Shown in pieces: positions 33,555-41,946 of a stretch of DNA of 64,000 bases. Origin of the DNA: Streptomyces sp. Q6 (GTDB lineage Bacteria > Actinomycetota > Actinomycetes > Streptomycetales > Streptomycetaceae); contig NZ_CP146022.1 of assembly GCF_036967205.1 (NCBI RefSeq), positions 6,386,001-6,450,000 of the forward strand. The letters run 5' to 3'. A program made the position numbers and the translations under genes. Under the pieces are notes generated by a model. The model saw nothing but the letters and a program-made list of their open reading frames with translations. It searched no databases and was not told where the DNA came from. Within the stretch, counting starts at the first letter, position 1, and each line of letters opens with the position of its first letter.

Positions 33555-34232
33555 TCAGAGGCCGGCGGCCCACTCGTAGCGGTGCTCGGGCCGCCCCGTG
33601 TCCCCGTACTTCAGGCTCAGCCGGACCCGCCCCGTGCGCTCCAGGAGCTTCAGATAGCGCTGGGCGGTCTGGCGGCTGAGCCGAGTGCGGTCGGCCAACT
33701 CCTGCGCGGACAGCGGGCCTTCCGCGCCCATCATGGCCCTGCGGACGAGTTCGGCCGTGGTGGGGGAGTGGCCCTTGGGCAGCTCGGGCGCGGGAGTGGC
33801 CGACAGCGCGCCGAAGATCCGGTCGACCTCCGCCTGCTCGGCCTCACCCCCGCCGTCGAGGGTGCGCCGCAGTTGCGCGTACGCCTCGAGCTTGCCGCGC
33901 AGACCCGCGAACGAGAACGGTTTGACCAGGTACTGCAAGGCCCCGTGGCGCATCGCGGACTGCACGGTCGCCACGTCGCGCGCCGCGGTCACCATGATCA
34001 CGTCGATCTGGTGGCCGCGTTCGCGCAGCGTACGGGCGACGGTGAGGCCCGTCTCGTCCGGCAGGTAGTGGTCGAGGAGCACGAGGTCGACATCGACGTC
34101 CTCGATACGTTCCAGCGCCTCGGCGGCACTGTGCGCCGTGCCCACCACGCGGAAGCCGGGCACCTTCGCCACATAGGCGGCGTTGACGTCGGCGACACGT
34201 ATGTCGTCGTCCACGACCAGAACCTCGATCAT
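33555..34232 (-). CDS. Response regulator, CitB/DcuR family
   Basis: 225 residues from ATG 34232. The receiver domain has VLVVDDDIRVAD, phospho-acceptor Asp in VLLDHYLPDETG, and Lys in YLVKPFSFAG. The C-terminal part (about 160-225) is a winged HTH, MGAEGPLSAQELADRTRLSRQTAQRYLKLLERTGRVRL, as in CitB, DcuR and MalR. These systems respond to C4-dicarboxylates, citrate or related acids and turn on their transporters. It overlaps the kinase stop (ATGA, 34229-34232). The adjacent convergent symporter is the natural candidate target. Confidence 0.94.
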   Translation of the reverse strand: MIEVLVVDDDIRVADVNAAYVAKVPGFRVVGTAHSAAEALERIEDVDVDLVLLDHYLPDETGLTVARTLRERGHQIDVIMVTAARDVATVQSAMRHGALQYLVKPFSFAGLRGKLEAYAQLRRTLDGGGEAEQAEVDRIFGALSATPAPELPKGHSPTTAELVRRAMMGAEGPLSAQELADRTRLSRQTAQRYLKLLERTGRVRLSLKYGDTGRPEHRYEWAAGL

Positions 34233-35872
34233 CGGACCTCCTCGGCCGCGCTCGGTACGGGATCGGTGAGGGCTTCCGGCAGCACCACGACGAACTCGGC
34301 GCCCCCTGAAGGCGACGCGGTGACCTCGGCCGTGCCACCCTGCCGCTCCGCGAGCCGTCGCACCAGGGCCAGGCCGATACCGCGCTTGCCGTGAGCGGGC
34401 GGCTCCTTGGTCGACCACCCCTCCATGAAGACGGCCTCCCGCTGATCGGCGGGCACGCCCGGCCCTGTGTCGCGCACACGGAGGACCGCTGTACGGGCCT
34501 GCGCCCGCAACACCACCTCCACGCGCGCGTGGAGCCCCGTACCGGCCGCCGCGTCCAGGGCGTTGTCCACCAGGTTGCCGACGATCGTGACCAGGCCGCG
34601 CGGATCCACCAGACGGTCGGGCAGCTCGGTGTCCCGCGAGATGCCGAGGGCCACCCCGCGCTCCGCGGCCACGGTCGCCTTGCCCACCAACAGGGCCGCG
34701 AGCAGCGGATCCCGGATCTTCTCGGTGATCTGCTCGGCCGTGAACCGGTGGGAGTCGGCCACCTCGCCGACGAACTCCGCGGCCTCCTCGTACATCTCCA
34801 GCTCCAAGAGCCCCAACAGCGTGTGCATCCGGTTGGCGTGCTCGTGGTCCTGAGCCCGCAGGGCGTCGATGAGGCCGCGCGTGGAGTCGAGCTCGCGGCC
34901 CAGTTGCTCCAGCTCCGTGCGGTCGCGCAGGGTGGCCACCGCGCCGCCGTCGTCCGTGGGCATCCTGTTGGCGACCAGAACGCGCTGGCCGCGTACGGTC
35001 AGCAGATCGGTGCCGGTGACGTGTCCCGCGAGCACATCGGTCGTGCGTCCCGCGCCGAGCACGGAGTCGAGCGGCTGCCCGATCGCCTCGGCGTCCAGGC
35101 CGAGCAGCCGCTGGGCCTCGTCGTTGAGCAGGCGTATCCGGCCGGTCCGGTCGAGGGCGACGACGCCCTCGCGGATGCCGTGCAGCATCGCCTCGCGCTC
35201 GGCGAGCAGCGCGGAGATGTCCGAGAACGCCAGGTCACGCGTCTGCCGCTGCACCCGTCGCGAGATCAGATACGCGGCCAGCGCGCCCACGGCGAGGGCT
35301 CCGCCCGCGTACGCGAACAGGCCGGGGATCGCGTGGATGAGGCGTGCGCGCACGCTGTCGTACTCGATGCCCACCGAGACGGCGCCCACGATGGCCCCGT
35401 CCGAGCCCCTCAGCGGCACTTTGCCGCGCGCGGAGCGCCCGAGGGTGCCGTCGTCGATCTCCATGACCTCGTGCCCCGCGAGAGCGTCGCTGGGGTCCGT
35501 GGAGACGACCTTTCCGATCCGGTCGCGATCGGTGTGCGACCAGCGGACCCCCTTGTTGTTCATGATCACGACGTACTCGGCGCCGCTGGCCCGCCGGATC
35601 CGCTCCGCATCGACCTGTACGGGCCCGTCCGCCGTCGGCCGGGATGACTCCAGGTCCGCGGCGATCCGCGGCTGCGCGGCCGTGGTCTGCGCGATGGCGA
35701 GGGCGCGGCGCATCGCCTGGTCGTCCAACTGCTCGCCGAGCGGCGCCAGGAAGAGCCCCGTGGCCAGCACGGCGACCCCGGCGGCGATCGCCACCTGCAT
35801 CAGCAGGACCTGCGCGAACACGCGTCGCGGCATCGCGAGGCGCAGTCGGCGGGAGGGGGGTTTCGCGCTCAT
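34229..35872 (-). CDS. Sensor histidine kinase, CitA/DcuS family
   Basis: 547 residues from ATG 35872 (a GTG two codons upstream is possible). Membrane helix at about 20-45, then an extracytoplasmic Cache-like sensor (AIAQTTAAQPRIAADLES ... GAEYVVIMNNKGVRWSHTD ... IVGAVSVGIEYDSVRARL), and a second helix (GLFAYAGGALAVGALAAYLIS). A PAS domain follows (MLHGIREGVVALDRTGRIRLLND), then the SpoOB-type phosphorylation helix DHEHANRMHTLLGLLELEMYEEA. The ATPase part has VGNLVDNALDAA and GKRGIGLALVRRLAERQGG. Extracellular carboxylate sensor by family. Coupled to its response regulator. Confidence 0.93.
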   Translation of the reverse strand: MSAKPPSRRLRLAMPRRVFAQVLLMQVAIAAGVAVLATGLFLAPLGEQLDDQAMRRALAIAQTTAAQPRIAADLESSRPTADGPVQVDAERIRRASGAEYVVIMNNKGVRWSHTDRDRIGKVVSTDPSDALAGHEVMEIDDGTLGRSARGKVPLRGSDGAIVGAVSVGIEYDSVRARLIHAIPGLFAYAGGALAVGALAAYLISRRVQRQTRDLAFSDISALLAEREAMLHGIREGVVALDRTGRIRLLNDEAQRLLGLDAEAIGQPLDSVLGAGRTTDVLAGHVTGTDLLTVRGQRVLVANRMPTDDGGAVATLRDRTELEQLGRELDSTRGLIDALRAQDHEHANRMHTLLGLLELEMYEEAAEFVGEVADSHRFTAEQITEKIRDPLLAALLVGKATVAAERGVALGISRDTELPDRLVDPRGLVTIVGNLVDNALDAAAGTGLHARVEVVLRAQARTAVLRVRDTGPGVPADQREAVFMEGWSTKEPPAHGKRGIGLALVRRLAERQGGTAEVTASPSGGAEFVVVLPEALTDPVPSAAEEVR

Positions 35873-35953
35873 GGTCACGAACGGTACGGGGCGTTCCGCC
35901 CTCGTTCGTAGCCCTTGTGGTGCGGATCTCCTCCGCCGCTCTCCCATGATCCT

Positions 35954-36086
35954 TCTACCGGGCGGGAACCTAGCGTCTACAGAGCTAGAACATCGCTTCT
36001 ACAGGGCGGGAACCTCGCGTCTACAGGGCGAGAACCCCGCATCCAATAGGGCGAGAACTTCGCTTCTACGCTGCGGGAACCTCACG
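35954..36086 (+). repeat. Six-unit 22-bp tandem repeat array
   Basis: Units start at 35954, 35976, 35998, 36020, 36042 and 36065; five are 22 bp and one is 23 bp. Consensus TCTACAGGGCGGGAACCTCG followed by CG. Each unit contains a short GCG...CGC inverted element. The array lies between the kinase 5' end and the 3' end of the sucrase/ferredoxin-like gene and runs into its last codons. There are no spacers, so it is not CRISPR. It could bind a protein cooperatively or just be slippage-generated. Confidence 0.85.
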
Positions 36087-36986
36087 TACAGCCACGACAT
36101 CCATGCGGGCCGGAGACGCCAGGGCGGCGCCGCAGCTCTCCGGGCGCGGAGGCAGCGAGGCCCCCTGGACGACCGTCACGCTCCAGTGGCGGCCGTCGAC
36201 GTGGGCGACGGTCACTTCCCAGGAAGGGGCGTCGGTCCCGACCGCCTCCGTCCGTACGAGGATCAGGTCGTCGGCGCCGAACGCGGAGGCCGCCTGCCGC
36301 ACAGCGAGCTCCGCCGCCTGCCCCGGGCGGTCCCAGGCGGAGCTGCCGCGGCACCCCTCGGTGACGATCCGGCCCGAGCGCACCGCCTCCAGAACCTCTT
36401 TGACGTCGGCTGTCGTCGCCCTTCCATAGGCGTAGCCGTACGGGAGCACCAACAAGGTGGGGGAGAAACGGTGCCCGCCCAGGTGCGTGACCTCCCAGAC
36501 GCCCTCTTCGCCGGAGAGGGCGAGTTCGGAGGCGAGCGGACGTCCCAGCAGGGCGCAGCAGCGGTCGCGCTTGCCGTTCGTGCAGACGAGCGCGAGCGGG
36601 GCGCCTCCATGCGGCTCGCCGAAGCCGCCGTGGTCGCCCGCCCCCAAGGAAGCGAAGTCGAGCCGCGTCAGCGCTTCAGGGTCGGCGACCGTGGCACTCC
36701 GCAGCCACGCGTTACCCGGAGCCGTGTGGGCCACATACACCTGATGGCGGGTCGGAGCGTGGAAGTCCGCATGCCGGCCGGGGCGCCGGATGAGCGCCAC
36801 ACGCACTCCGGTGCCCTCGGCGGCCGCCTCCAGCGCACGGCCCACGTCAGGGTCCAGATGGCTGGAGGTCAGGGCCTTGGCGCCCCACGGCCCGGACTGC
36901 TCGATCAACAGCCAGGTCCGGGCGGTGGCCGCGGTGCCCGCGAGGGGTTCGTCCAGGTCCTGCGAGGCGGTCGCGCACGTACTCAC
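36066..36986 (-). CDS. Sucrase/ferredoxin-like family protein
   Basis: 306 residues, GTG start at 36986. Family motifs: WLLIEQSGPWGAKAL near the N-terminus, CTNGKRDRCCALLGRPLA with three Cys at about 135-151, and HLGGHRFSPTLLVLPYG. Members have a thioredoxin-like [2Fe-2S] ferredoxin fold and are linked to redox or iron metabolism, but no reaction is proven. Cytoplasmic. An iron-box sequence lies immediately before the start codon, so the gene is probably repressed by a DmdR/IdeR-type iron regulator. The mRNA appears leaderless. The C-terminal codons lie within a tandem repeat array. Confidence 0.88.
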   Translation of the reverse strand: MSTCATASQDLDEPLAGTAATARTWLLIEQSGPWGAKALTSSHLDPDVGRALEAAAEGTGVRVALIRRPGRHADFHAPTRHQVYVAHTAPGNAWLRSATVADPEALTRLDFASLGAGDHGGFGEPHGGAPLALVCTNGKRDRCCALLGRPLASELALSGEEGVWEVTHLGGHRFSPTLLVLPYGYAYGRATTADVKEVLEAVRSGRIVTEGCRGSSAWDRPGQAAELAVRQAASAFGADDLILVRTEAVGTDAPSWEVTVAHVDGRHWSVTVVQGASLPPRPESCGAALASPARMDVVAVREVPAA

Positions 36987-37005
36987 ACAGGCGAGCCTAA
37001 CCTGC
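36987..37005 (-). promoter_or_regulatory. Iron box (DmdR/IdeR-type operator) overlapping a leaderless promoter
   Basis: On the minus strand GCAGGTTAGGCTCGCCTGT matches 14 of 19 positions of the actinobacterial iron box (consensus TTAGGTTAGGCTCACCTAA), including the central AGGTTAGGCTC. The TAGGCT inside it is a -10 box 8 nt before GTG 36986. Iron-loaded repressor here would block transcription. Confidence 0.65.
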
Positions 37006-37013
37006 CCGCGAGA

Positions 37014-38282
37014 TCACTCCTCGCCGTGTGGTGACGGCAGGGGCTGCGGTGGACGCAGGCCTACGTAGTGGCCTGATGGGCGCATACGGAGCGGACGTTC
37101 GCCGTACTCCTCCAAAGCGTGCGCGATCCAGCCCGCGGTGCGGCCGACCGCGAAGATCGTCTCGCCCGCCTCGGCGGCCATCCCGAACGACGTGGTGAAC
37201 ACGGCGAGCGCCAGGTCCACGTTGGCGTGCAGGTCCGTGTGGCGTGCGGTCGTCGCCACGACGTCCCGTGCCGCCTCCAGGGCGGGGTGCGCGTCCGGCA
37301 GTTCCTCCAGGCACGCGAACAGGGCCTGGGCGCGCGGGTCCTCGCTCTTGTAGAGGCGGTGGCCGAGCCCGGGGACACGGCGGCCGGCCCGCAGCTCGTC
37401 GGCGACCACCGGCCCGGCGCTGCCCCGCTCCAGGACCTCCAGGAGCATCCGGTGGGCCAGCCCGCTGGCCGCGCCGTGCAGCGGCCCCTCCAGGACTCCC
37501 AGGCCCGCGGAGACGGCCGCGTAGGCGTGGGCGCGTGCCGACGCCGCGACCCGCACGGCGAGCGTGGACGCGGCCAGGTCGTGGTCGACCAGGAGCGCAA
37601 GTGCCGTGTCCAGAGCCCGCAGTGACGCCTCGTCAGGCCTCTTGTACGTCAGTCGACCCCAGAGGCGCTGCGCGATCGGCTGGCCGTCCATGTAGGTGGC
37701 GTTCCGCAGCGGCAGCGCGGCGGCGAGCGTCGGGATCAGGGAGCGCGCGGCGCCGAGGACGGACTGCTCGGAGAGGTCGTAGCGCAGCGGGTCCGCCGTC
37801 GCGGCGGCGACGGCCGCCACCCGCAACCGGTCGACGGGGCTGCTGTGTTCGGGCAGCGCGCCGACTGCGCGGCGGGCAGCGGCGAGGGACTCCTTGGGTG
37901 CCGCGAACCGGGCGCCGGACCGCAGTGATCCCGTCCACAGCCATTCCGCGACCTCTTCGTACGAATGGCGGGCGGCGAGGGCCGCGGCGTCGACCCCCCT
38001 GAAGAAGTACCTGTCGTCCTCGATGAGGGTGATCCGGGTGCGGACGGACAGCTCGTTCGTGCCCGAACTCGGCGCGCTCTCACGCCTGTTACGACGGGCG
38101 AGGGCGTCGACCTCACCCGGGTCGAAGGTACTGCCCCTGCCGTCCGGTTTCCGCCTGCTGGAGAGCTGCCCACGGCTCACGTACGCGTACACGGTCTCGG
38201 GCTTCACGCCGAGCCGTTCGGCGGTCTCTTTGGTGCTCAGTCGGCGGGCCTGCTGCGCCGGTGCCGGCTCTTCATCCCTCAT
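37014..38282 (-). CDS. Citrate synthase-like protein with N-terminal HTH
   Basis: 422 residues from ATG 38282. Residues 10-60 are a MerR/excisionase-type HTH (LSTKETAERLGVKPETVYAYVSRGQL ... STFDPGEVDAL). From about 75 on, the sequence is a citrate synthase fold: YFFRGVDAAALAARHSYEEVAEWLW, HGAASGLAHRMLLEVLERG, VPGLGHRLYKSEDPRAQAL. The usual active-site His triad is partly visible (LHGAA, GLGH), but the catalytic Asp region near the C-terminus is poorly matched. So it may be a sensor rather than an enzyme: a citrate-synthase domain guiding a DNA-binding domain. Divergent from a full citrate synthase, with TTGA/TCAA palindromes in between. Confidence 0.88.
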   Translation of the reverse strand: MRDEEPAPAQQARRLSTKETAERLGVKPETVYAYVSRGQLSSRRKPDGRGSTFDPGEVDALARRNRRESAPSSGTNELSVRTRITLIEDDRYFFRGVDAAALAARHSYEEVAEWLWTGSLRSGARFAAPKESLAAARRAVGALPEHSSPVDRLRVAAVAAATADPLRYDLSEQSVLGAARSLIPTLAAALPLRNATYMDGQPIAQRLWGRLTYKRPDEASLRALDTALALLVDHDLAASTLAVRVAASARAHAYAAVSAGLGVLEGPLHGAASGLAHRMLLEVLERGSAGPVVADELRAGRRVPGLGHRLYKSEDPRAQALFACLEELPDAHPALEAARDVVATTARHTDLHANVDLALAVFTTSFGMAAEAGETIFAVGRTAGWIAHALEEYGERPLRMRPSGHYVGLRPPQPLPSPHGEE

Positions 38283-38311
38283 GGGCGTCACCGTATCCGC
38301 ATCGCGATGTA

Positions 38312-38345
38312 TTGACTGGATCAATATTGACAGAGATTGAGTCAA
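38312..38345. promoter_or_regulatory. Nested TTGA/TCAA palindromes between two citrate synthase genes
   Basis: TTGA-CTGGA-TCAA (38312-38324), a perfect TCAATATTGA (38321-38330), and TTGAC-N9-GTCAA (38327-38345) overlap in an AT-rich stretch of the divergent region. They are a likely operator, perhaps for the HTH-citrate synthase fusion itself, and also include possible promoter elements. Confidence 0.6.
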
Positions 38346-38379
38346 GCATGGACAGTCGAATCAAGTCCAGGGAGGAAAC

Positions 38380-39549
38380 ATGCCGATCAACGGGACCACT
38401 GCCGCCCCCGTCGCCGACGTACCGCGAGGGCTCGCGGGCGTCATCGTCACCGACACCGCACTCGGGGACGTCAGGGGGCGCGAGGGCTTCTACCACTACC
38501 GCCAGTACTCCGCCGTCGATCTCGCGCAGACCCGCGGATTCGAGGACGTCTGGCATTTGATGATCCACGGCGAGCTGCCCGACGCCCCCCGGTCGGCCGC
38601 CTTCGCGCGGGAGACGGCGGCACTGCGGGGCCTGCCCGACGAGGTGCGCGCGGCGCTCCCGGCGATCGCTCGCGCCGGAGCCGTGTCCGGACCGCTTGCG
38701 GGACTGCGCACCGCGCTCTCGCTGTTCGGCGCGTCCCGCGGTTTCCGTCCCGTCTACGACATCGACGCCGACCGGCGCCGCGCGGACACCCTCGCGGCCG
38801 CGGCCGTGGTCCCCACGATGTTGACGGCACTGCACCGGCTCGGTGAGGGCCTCGACCCCGTGGAGCCGCGCGAGGACCTCTCGTACGCGGCCAACTACCT
38901 CTACATGTTGACGGGTTCGGAGCCCGAACCCGCCCATGCGCGGGCCATCGAGCAGTACCTCATCTCAACCATTGATCACGGTTTCAATGCATCAACTTTC
39001 ACCGGGCGCGTCATCGCGTCGACCGGAGCCGATGTCACGGCCTGTCTCGTCGGGGCGGTCGGTGCCCTCTCCGGGCCGCTGCACGGAGGGGCGCCCAGCC
39101 GTGCGCTGGACACGCTGGACGCGATCGGCACCCCGGACCGCATCGATGCCTGGATTCGCGAGCGCGTGTCGGCCGGTGACCGGATCATGGGGTTCGGGCA
39201 CCCCGTCTACCGCACGGAGGACCCGCGTTCGCGCATGCTGCGCGGCATCGCGGAGCGGTTCGGCGGACCGCTCGTGGAGTTCGCCGTCGAGGTCGAACGG
39301 CACGTCGAGGCGATCCTGGCGGAGCTGAAGCCGGGCCGCGAACTGCACACGAACGTGGAGTTCTACGCCGGCGTGGTCATGGAGCTGTGCGGGCTGCCGC
39401 GCACGATGTTCACGCCCACGTTCGCGGCGGCCCGGGTCGTCGGCTGGAGCGCCAACATCCTTGAGCAGGCGGAGGATTCGAAGATCATCCGGCCTGCGGC
39501 GCGCTACGTCGGGACGGAGCCGCCGGTGGCGGTGCCTGTCATGCCGTGA
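38380..39549 (+). CDS. Citrate synthase family protein
   Basis: 389 residues. Condenses acetyl-CoA (or propionyl-CoA) with oxaloacetate. Active-site regions are visible: DHGFNASTFTGRVIASTGADV with the first His, GPLHGGAPSRALDTLD with the second, GFGHPVYRTEDPRS, and FTPTFAAARVVGWSANILEQ near the C-terminal Arg. The ribosome site AGGGAGG sits 6 nt before ATG 38380. Divergent from the HTH-fused paralogue. Whether it makes citrate or 2-methylcitrate cannot be told by eye. Strong terminator follows. Confidence 0.93.
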   Translation: MPINGTTAAPVADVPRGLAGVIVTDTALGDVRGREGFYHYRQYSAVDLAQTRGFEDVWHLMIHGELPDAPRSAAFARETAALRGLPDEVRAALPAIARAGAVSGPLAGLRTALSLFGASRGFRPVYDIDADRRRADTLAAAAVVPTMLTALHRLGEGLDPVEPREDLSYAANYLYMLTGSEPEPAHARAIEQYLISTIDHGFNASTFTGRVIASTGADVTACLVGAVGALSGPLHGGAPSRALDTLDAIGTPDRIDAWIRERVSAGDRIMGFGHPVYRTEDPRSRMLRGIAERFGGPLVEFAVEVERHVEAILAELKPGRELHTNVEFYAGVVMELCGLPRTMFTPTFAAARVVGWSANILEQAEDSKIIRPAARYVGTEPPVAVPVMP

Positions 39550-39556
39550 CGAACGG

Positions 39557-39596
39557 CCGCGGCGGCCGACCCGGGGTTGTGGGTCGACCGCCGCGG
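39557..39596. terminator. Bidirectional terminator
   Basis: 16-bp arms with one mismatch (39557-39572 and 39581-39596) around an 8-nt loop, between convergent genes ending at 39549 and 39608. Confidence 0.88.
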
Positions 39597-39607
39597 GCGG
39601 AGGGTGA

Positions 39608-39868
39608 TCAGGCGTCCGGGATGTCGCTCTTGGCGCGTACCAAGGTCTCCCGGTTCACGATCACGATGCGCTCGTAGTCAGCGACGCCCGCGTCCTTCGG
39701 AAGTTCGTTCCTGAGGTCCGCGGTCGCCTCGGTGCCGATCACGGCGAAGTTCCCGTCGCTGAGTTCGAATACATCGGGGCAGGTCGCGCCGGAGGTGCTT
39801 CCACGGGCGCTCGGGGGCACCCCGATGCGACGTACGATCTTCAAGGGAAACCGGTTCCTTCTGGGCAT
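39608..39868 (-). CDS. Small unrecognised protein
   Basis: 86 residues from ATG 39868 (a longer start at 39886 is possible; neither has a clear ribosome site). The N-terminus is basic (PRRNRFPLKIVRRIGVPP), followed by CPDVFELSDGNFAVIGTEATADLRNELP and YERIVIVNRETLVRAKSDIPDA, an alternating strand/helix pattern with a single Cys. Soluble. It looks like a small conserved regulatory or adaptor protein of Streptomyces, but I cannot name the family. Confidence 0.75.
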   Translation of the reverse strand: MPRRNRFPLKIVRRIGVPPSARGSTSGATCPDVFELSDGNFAVIGTEATADLRNELPKDAGVADYERIVIVNRETLVRAKSDIPDA

Positions 39869-40032
39869 GGTGACGTGAGGCGTCACGCGTCGTGCGCCTG
39901 GGTGGGGCGCGAATAGCCTAGCCCTGATTCCAGGGGGAGTTGGCGACTGTCACCGGGATGGGCGAAGGCCTTCGAGTCCCCGCAGACCAAGGCCCCCGGA
40001 CCGGATCGGGCCCAGGGTCGACGCGCTCGTTC

Positions 40033-40563
40033 TCACGCCTGGGGTGGCTCGCCCACCACCCACCACTCGTCCGTCTCCGCGTCCTCCAGTTCCTTGAAGA
40101 GCGCGTCGGCGATCCGCCCCATCTCCGCCTCCGTGGACCTCGGGTCGAGCGAGGCGCGATGGTGGCGGGTCGCCTCCCAGTAGTCACGGATGTACGCGCT
40201 CTGGAAGAGCTCCCGCAGGCGTCCGAAGACCTCGCGTTTGGTCAGCGCCCCGGAGTCGTACAGGTGGAAGACCTGGACGTACCAGAGGTTGGCGTACAGG
40301 AACTGACGCCGCTTCTCCGGGGAGAGGTCCTGGCCGTAATTGTCGATCACGACGGCCAGCGACGGGTCGTCCAGGGCCTTGGTCAGCAAATCCCAGTGCA
40401 TGCGTTGCTGATGCGCACGTGCCTGTCGGTGCCGCTCGGCCGCGGCCGACTTCCGGGCCGGGCGGCCGAACCGCTGCCAGAGGTGCAGGCCGGCGGCCCC
40501 TGCGATTCCGCCCGCGACCGCGGCGGACACCGTCCGCCACGCTCCATAACTCTGTGTGGTCAT
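40033..40563 (-). CDS. DUF6082-like membrane-anchored protein
   Basis: 176 residues. One N-terminal helix (VSAAVAGGIAGAAGLHLWQRF) anchors a cytoplasmic helical domain with conserved Trp/Tyr: MHWDLLTKALDDPSLAVVIDNYG, RQFLYANLWYVQVFHLYDSGALTKREVFGRLRELFQS, YWEATRHHRA. This composition is that of DUF6082 proteins, frequent in Streptomyces and often near regulators; role unknown. GTG/ATG start at 40563. Confidence 0.8.
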   Translation of the reverse strand: MTTQSYGAWRTVSAAVAGGIAGAAGLHLWQRFGRPARKSAAAERHRQARAHQQRMHWDLLTKALDDPSLAVVIDNYGQDLSPEKRRQFLYANLWYVQVFHLYDSGALTKREVFGRLRELFQSAYIRDYWEATRHHRASLDPRSTEAEMGRIADALFKELEDAETDEWWVVGEPPQA

Positions 40564-40884
40564 GTCAACCCCCGATTCAGGCGACCGTCCGCCGGTCGTC
40601 GGGTGCGGGGCGACAGTGGTGGGGACCGGCGAAGCGGTGGGCGGCGCGCTTGCCGTCTCCCAGGGTGCCGAGCGGCTCTGATCGGCAGGGAGGCGGAGAG
40701 GAGGCGCACGGAGGGATGCTCAGGTCGCGAAAACCGGCGCCATGTCCAACGTGTGCCCCGCGAGCGCCGTTAGCAATCGTTCACTACGCGGCCTTTCTAC
40801 GCGCTCGTATCCTGGGGCGGCATTCATTCTCCGTACGAGAGCCGGTCCTCGAGCCGGTGCACGCTTCGGCGTGAGAGAGGTCGC
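40564..40884. other. Divergent region between DUF6082-like gene and cobW-like gene
   Basis: 321 bp. No ORF with coding character. GAGAGAGG (40873-40880) is the ribosome site of the next gene. No Zur-like AT-rich palindrome was found, so zinc control of the GTPase gene is not evident. Confidence 0.5.
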
Positions 40885-41946
40885 GTGTTGAGCAAGGTGA
40901 ACCCGCAGCAGATCCCCGTCGTCGTCCTCGCGGGCTTCCTCGGATCAGGGAAGACCACCCTGCTCAACCACCTTCTGCACCGCAGCGGAGGCACCCGTAT
41001 CGGCGCGATCGTCAATGACTTCGGGGCCATCGAGATCGACGCGATGGCGGTCGCGGGCCAGCTCGGTGACTCCACCGTGTCGCTCGGCAACGGCTGTCTG
41101 TGCTGCGCCGTGGACGCGAGTGAACTTGATCTGTATCTGGACAAGTTGACTCGTCCCGTCAATGACCGTCATGCCATCGACGTCATCGTGATCGAGGCGA
41201 GCGGCATCGCGGAACCGCAGGAACTGGTGCGCATGGTGCTCGCCAGCGAGAACCCGCGGATCGTGTACGGCGGCCTGGTCGAGGTCGTCGACGCCGCCGA
41301 GTTCGATGCCACGCGCGAGAAGCACCCGGAGGTGGAGCGGCACCTGGGGATCGCCGACCTCGTCGTGGTGAACAAGGCCGACCGCGTGGAGGAGGCCGAG
41401 CGGGAACGGGTGCTGAGTGTCGCGCGGGCGGCCGCGGCACGGGCCGCCGTCGTGTCCGCGTCGTACGGGCGCGTCGACCCCGAGCTGCTCTTCGACTGCC
41501 GCCCCACGGAGGAGCGGATCGGACAGTTGTCGTTCGACGACATGCACCGGCACGACGACTCCTCACAGCCGCACACCGGGCATCTGCACTCCGCCTACGA
41601 GAGCGTCGCGTTCACCTCGGACATGCCGATGGACCCGCGCCGGCTGATGGATTTCCTCGACCGCCGGTCCGACGGGCTGTACCGCATCAAGGGCTACGTC
41701 GACTTCGGCACCGCCGACGTCCGCAACCGGTACGCCGTGCACGCCGTCGGACGGTTCCTGCGGTTCTATCCCGAGCCGTGGCCCGCGCAGGAGCCCCGGC
41801 TGACGCAGCTCGTCCTCATCGGCACGGACATCGACACCGAAGGGCTCCGCAAGCAACTCGACGCCTGTACGAGCGACGCCCCGCACACCGTGGACGAGCA
41901 CAGCATGTGGGGCGTTCTCCGCTACGTGCAGGACAAGGAGTTCTAG
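40885..41946 (+). CDS. CobW/P47K (COG0523) family GTPase, putative metallochaperone
   Basis: 353 residues from GTG 40885. P-loop GFLGSGKTTLLNHLL, switch region with Glu-rich VNDFGAIEID, the metal-binding GNGCLCC (CxCC), and the guanine-specificity motif VVNKADRVEEA. The C-terminal CobW_C domain has a His-rich patch (MHRHDDSSQPHTGHLHS). These GTPases deliver Zn or other metals to client proteins. It ends convergently with parC: both stop codons lie within one CTAG at 41943-41946. Confidence 0.94.
   Translation: MLSKVNPQQIPVVVLAGFLGSGKTTLLNHLLHRSGGTRIGAIVNDFGAIEIDAMAVAGQLGDSTVSLGNGCLCCAVDASELDLYLDKLTRPVNDRHAIDVIVIEASGIAEPQELVRMVLASENPRIVYGGLVEVVDAAEFDATREKHPEVERHLGIADLVVVNKADRVEEAERERVLSVARAAAARAAVVSASYGRVDPELLFDCRPTEERIGQLSFDDMHRHDDSSQPHTGHLHSAYESVAFTSDMPMDPRRLMDFLDRRSDGLYRIKGYVDFGTADVRNRYAVHAVGRFLRFYPEPWPAQEPRLTQLVLIGTDIDTEGLRKQLDACTSDAPHTVDEHSMWGVLRYVQDKEF

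Noticed and set aside
35954-36086. CRISPR array
   Set aside because: The 22-bp units abut directly and have no spacers; no cas genes nearby.
40564-40884. Zur box for the CobW-like gene
   Set aside because: No AT-rich palindrome of the Zur type was found in the upstream region.
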